A stretch of DNA of 8,117 nt, taken from CAZOGW01 sp964579415 (lineage in GTDB: Bacteria > Actinomycetota > Acidimicrobiia > Spongiisociales > UBA5794). Shown piece after piece: positions 6,112 to 8,117 of this stretch; position 1 is the first letter of the stretch, and every line of letters begins with the position of its first letter. Where the stretch lies: assembly GCA_964579415.1 (NCBI GenBank), contig CAZOGW010000130.1, positions 1 to 8,117 on the forward strand, written 5' to 3'. The translations under genes were made by a program, and so were the position numbers. The notes beneath the pieces are model-generated. The model saw nothing but the letters and a program-made list of their open reading frames with translations. It did no database searches and was not told where the DNA came from.

Positions 6112-7640
6112 ATGAGCCACGAGAACGGCGGGGCACGCAAGTGGACGCCGCCAGCCCCCCGCAAGCCCGACGGCTCCAACCCCGAGGAATGGACCGAATA
6201 CCACCAGAAGCTGTTCCGTTGGGAGCTCGACCGCCATCGCATTCGCTTCGCCGGTGAAGGTTCGGCGTCCGCCTTCCGGTCGGGACAGGTCGTGGTCCAC
6301 GACCGGGATCTGGCCCGCGCCCAGGAGATCCTCAACCGAAACGGCATCGAGAACGGGACCAAGGACCGTGACGATCGTGGAGGCTTCACCCTTCTCGAGA
6401 TCCGAGGCGGCACCGACGACGGTACCGATCCTGCACAGCTAGCGATCACCCTCCTGCGCGGCGGCGGCGTCCCCGCCGCCTTCAACACCGTTCTCTTCGG
6501 CCAACCCGCCTACGCCGGCAACCCCGCCTACGCCGGCAACCCCGCATATGCCGGCAACCNNNNNNNNNNNNNNNNNNNNNNNNNNNNNNNNNNNNNNNNN
6601 NNNNNNNNNNNNNNNNNNNNNNNNNNNNNNNNNNNNNNNNNNNNNNNNNNNNNNNNNNNCCGGCATACGCCGGAAACCCCAACATCTCCACCGCCATCCC
6701 GGCCCCGGAGCCGGTCGAGTGGGATGACTTTGACCCCGCCAAGGACGGTGCCGTGGTCGCAGTCCTCGACACCGGGCTCGCCACTCACGGTCACCGCGGT
6801 GACCGCCGCGCCCAGCACCATCGCCTGCAGAAGGTGGAGGTCCACGACGACTGGGACGAGACCGACACCATCGAAGTGGACCCCGTCACCGGCGAGATGT
6901 TCGTCGTCGCCGGCGCCGACGAGGATATCCCCGACGACAACACCGACGACTTCCTCGACCGACAGGCGGGACACGGCACGTTCATCGCCGGGATCGTGCG
7001 CCGCCTGGCGCCGCACGCTGCCGTCCACATCGAGGGCGTCCTCACCAGCTTCGGAGACGGAGACGACTTCTCGGTGACGCGCAGCCTCGACCAGCTCATC
7101 GACCGCCTCAGGAAGCAGGGCGCCTCGCTGAGCAGGCTCATCATCAACCTGTCGTTCGGCGGCTACACGGACAACGACGAACCCCCGCCGGTCCTCACAG
7201 CCGCGATCGACCGTCTCGTCGAGCGCGGCGTGGTGTTCGTCGCCGCCGCCGGCAACGACAACTCCGCCCGCAAGCTGTGGCCGGCGGCACTGCCCGACGT
7301 CATCGGCGTAGGGGCGCTCGACAGCGCCGGAAAGGCGTGGTTCTCCAACTACGGCGGCTGGGTCGACGCTTGCGCCCCCGGTGTCGACGTCGTGTCCACC
7401 TTCTTCGAGCGCAACTTCGGCGCCGGAGATTTCGGTACCGGCTTCGACCCCGACGACTACCGCGGCTTCGCCCAGTGGAGCGGCACGTCGTTCGCCGCTC
7501 CCAAGGTGGCGGCGGCGATCGCAGACGAGTTGCAGAGCCTGGGGTCGAAGGCGACGGCGCAGCAGGCGGCGAAGAACGTGGTGTACGACTACCGCAAGTA
7601 CCGGGTCGCCGACCTGGGCGTGGTGGTGAACCTGGTATGA
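6112..7640 (+). CDS. Cytoplasmic subtilisin-like (S8) serine protease with PAYAGN-repeat linker, interrupted by assembly gap
   Basis: Second S8 paralog, read as one gene across the 100-N gap. The N-terminal part (131 residues before the repeat) matches the first paralog's N-domain: QVVVHDRDLARAQEILNRNGI, GGFTLLEIR and LLRGGGVPAAFNTVLFGQ. A tandem PAYAGN hexapeptide repeat follows and runs into the gap. After the gap come the Asp motif VVAVLDTGL (codon 6768-6770), His in DRQAGHGTFIAG (6972-6974), Asn in AAAGNDN (7254-7256) and Ser in SGTSFAAPK (7488-7490). All are intact. The upstream and downstream frames differ only because the gap is written as 100 N; a gap of 17+18k bases restores frame and repeat register. 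No signal peptide or membrane helix is seen. The catalytic domain shares long identical stretches with the first paralog (LTSFGDGDD, SVTRSLDQL, SNYGGWVDACAP), indicating tandem duplication. Its stop overlaps the next ORF by ATGA. Exact length is unknown. Confidence 0.88.
6505..6677 (+). repeat. 18-bp tandem repeat encoding PAYAGN hexapeptides
   Basis: Units at 6505-6522 and 6523-6540 are identical, 6541-6558 differs at a few third positions, and a further unit is visible at 6660-6677 after the gap; all encode Pro-Ala-Tyr-Ala-Gly-Asn. The number of units inside the gap is unknown. The changes in the third and last visible units are synonymous, suggesting selection on the peptide. The repeat forms the linker between the N-domain and the S8 domain; the first paralog has a Pro/Ala-rich linker without the repeat at this place. 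Confidence 0.9.
6560..6659. other. Assembly gap (100 N)
   Basis: Exactly 100 N, the conventional placeholder for a gap of unknown size. It falls within the 18-bp tandem repeat, which would collapse or break short-read assembly. Coordinates downstream are therefore nominal. Confidence 0.98.
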
Positions 7641-7822
7641 CCACGGATCCCTGCACCCGATCCCGGCGCCATCAGATCGTCGATATGGGGACGCCTTCCC
7701 GCACCATGCATCGGGTGCCGCCGCGGGTGACGGCACTGGCACGGGCTGCCTTCGCCTGGCGCGTCATCGAGCTGCGCCTCGACGAGATCCTCGGAGCCAC
7801 GGAGACCCCGCCCCGGCGCTGA
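7637..7822 (+). CDS. Small hypothetical protein coupled to the second S8 gene
   Basis: A 61-aa ORF whose ATG overlaps the preceding TGA (ATGA at 7637-7640), the usual geometry of translational coupling. I do not recognise the family. The first 25 residues are polar and Arg-rich; residues of about 29 to 52 (RVTALARAAFAWRVIELRLDEI) look like one amphipathic helix, with no signal peptide, membrane span or cysteine pair (one Cys at position 6). A later in-frame ATG at 7685 would shorten it to 45 aa but lacks a Shine-Dalgarno. Position suggests a partner of the S8/CHAT proteases, such as an adaptor, inhibitor or substrate; this is inference. It could also be a chance ORF or the remains of a longer gene. 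Confidence 0.6.
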   Translation: MTTDPCTRSRRHQIVDMGTPSRTMHRVPPRVTALARAAFAWRVIELRLDEILGATETPPRR

Positions 7823-7843
7823 GTACCCAGCACCCCACCCCCG

Positions 7844-7878
7844 GTACTGGATACTGGCTACTGGATACTGGATACTCT
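7844..7878 (+). repeat. Heptamer tandem repeat tract upstream of arfB
   Basis: Five 7-bp units: GTACTGG, ATACTGG, CTACTGG, ATACTGG, ATACTCT. It fills the space between the small ORF and arfB and ends 5 nt before the arfB ATG. Same family as the other tracts, with the NTACTGG variant that also occurs at 1852. Confidence 0.85.
7848..7876 (+). promoter_or_regulatory. Candidate arfB promoter built from heptamer repeats
   Basis: TGGATA (7848-7853) matches the -35 consensus at four of six positions, and GATACT (7871-7876) matches the -10 at four of six including the key A2 and T6, with a 17-bp spacer. The -10 ends 7 nt before ATG 7884, the same spacing as for the nuclease gene at 993, and no Shine-Dalgarno is present, so a leaderless transcript fits. 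Both hexamers lie inside the heptamer tract. Confidence 0.45.
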
Positions 7879-7883
7879 CCCCC

Positions 7884-8117
7884 ATGGACCTGCGGGTGAA
7901 CGACCGGCTCACGATCCCCGAGGGCGAGCTGCGCTGGACCTTCACCACGTCGGGTGGGCCAGGCGGGCAGCACGCCAACCGGTCGGCGACACGCGCCGAG
8001 TTGCGATTCGACGTCGCCGGGTCGCCCTCTATGGACCCGTCACTGCGGGAGCGCCTGGTAGTTGCCCTGGGACGCGACGAGGTGGTGGTGACCGCCGACG
8101 AGAGCCGCTCGCAGTGG
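7884..8117 (+). CDS. arfB: ArfB-type alternative ribosome-rescue factor (peptidyl-tRNA hydrolase), 5' part
   Basis: The first 78 codons of a gene leaving the right edge; the family is about 140 aa long. The class I release-factor catalytic domain is evident: FTTSGGPGGQHANRSATR, with the GGQ motif at residues 27-29, then AELRFDVAGS. In ArfB (YaeJ) the GGQ loop enters the peptidyl-transferase centre of ribosomes stalled on non-stop mRNA and hydrolyses peptidyl-tRNA, while a basic C-terminal tail, outside this window, enters the empty mRNA channel. The very short region before GGQ rules out a full-length RF1 or RF2, which carry codon-recognition domains upstream. The gene starts directly after a heptamer tract and lacks a Shine-Dalgarno. 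It is probably an independent housekeeping gene, not part of the protease cluster. Confidence 0.93.
   Translation, partial: MDLRVNDRLTIPEGELRWTFTTSGGPGGQHANRSATRAELRFDVAGSPSMDPSLRERLVVALGRDEVVVTADESRSQW

Noticed and set aside
4878..6488. Minus-strand 536-codon open frame opposite the first S8 gene
   Set aside because: It is antisense to a gene with clear catalytic motifs and shows no domain of its own.
6505..6677. CRISPR-like array
   Set aside because: The 18-bp units are directly adjacent without spacers and encode an in-frame hexapeptide.
6112..7077. Continuous reading of the upstream frame through the gap
   Set aside because: After the gap this frame gives Ser/Thr/Arg-rich nonsense, while another frame carries PAYAGN and the S8 motifs; the shift is caused by the placeholder gap length.

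Overview
The window looks like a piece of a high-GC actinobacterial draft genome or metagenome bin. Supporting signs are strong G/C at third codon positions, genes with no Shine-Dalgarno whose start lies 7 nt after a -10 hexamer (leaderless style), and an actinobacterial-type stand-alone RecB-like nuclease. Affiliation with Acidimicrobiia or a relative is only a guess. A run of exactly 100 N (6560-6659) is an assembly gap of unknown true size.

Layout: (1) the last 49 codons of a LuxR/NarL-type regulator (1-152, +). (2) An 840-bp gene-free stretch holding a stem-loop element bounded by inverted heptamer tracts (157-305), a terminator-like hairpin (315-367) and an array of about nine small GC hairpins that would carry UNCG tetraloops on the minus strand (380-770). 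(3) A RecB/Cas4-like PD-(D/E)XK nuclease with a four-cysteine iron-sulfur signature (993-1793, +). (4) Convergent to it, an 884-aa TPR-CHAT caspase-like protease (1852-4506, -). (5) Divergent from that, two tandem paralogous cytoplasmic subtilisin-like (S8) serine proteases (4596-6008 and 6112-7640, +) and a 61-codon ORF that overlaps the second by ATGA (7637-7822). (6) The 5' part of arfB, a GGQ ribosome-rescue hydrolase (7884 to the right edge).

The core of interest is the TPR-CHAT / S8 / S8 / small-ORF cluster: three predicted intracellular proteases of two unrelated classes, with no transporter, signal peptide or metabolic enzyme. This resembles proteolytic signalling or conflict modules (CHAT proteases are effectors in type III-E CRISPR and are found near bacterial gasdermins), but no CRISPR array or pore-former is visible, so a defence role is inference. 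The second S8 protein carries a PAYAGN hexapeptide tandem repeat between its N-terminal domain and its catalytic domain; the assembly broke inside it. Reading frame and repeat register predict a true gap of 17+18k bases.

A second theme is a family of 7-bp tandem repeats (consensus NTACTNN, such as GTACTAC or ATACTGG) at nearly every gene border. These tracts supply the stop codons of both the RecB-like and CHAT genes and appear to supply the promoter hexamers of arfB.
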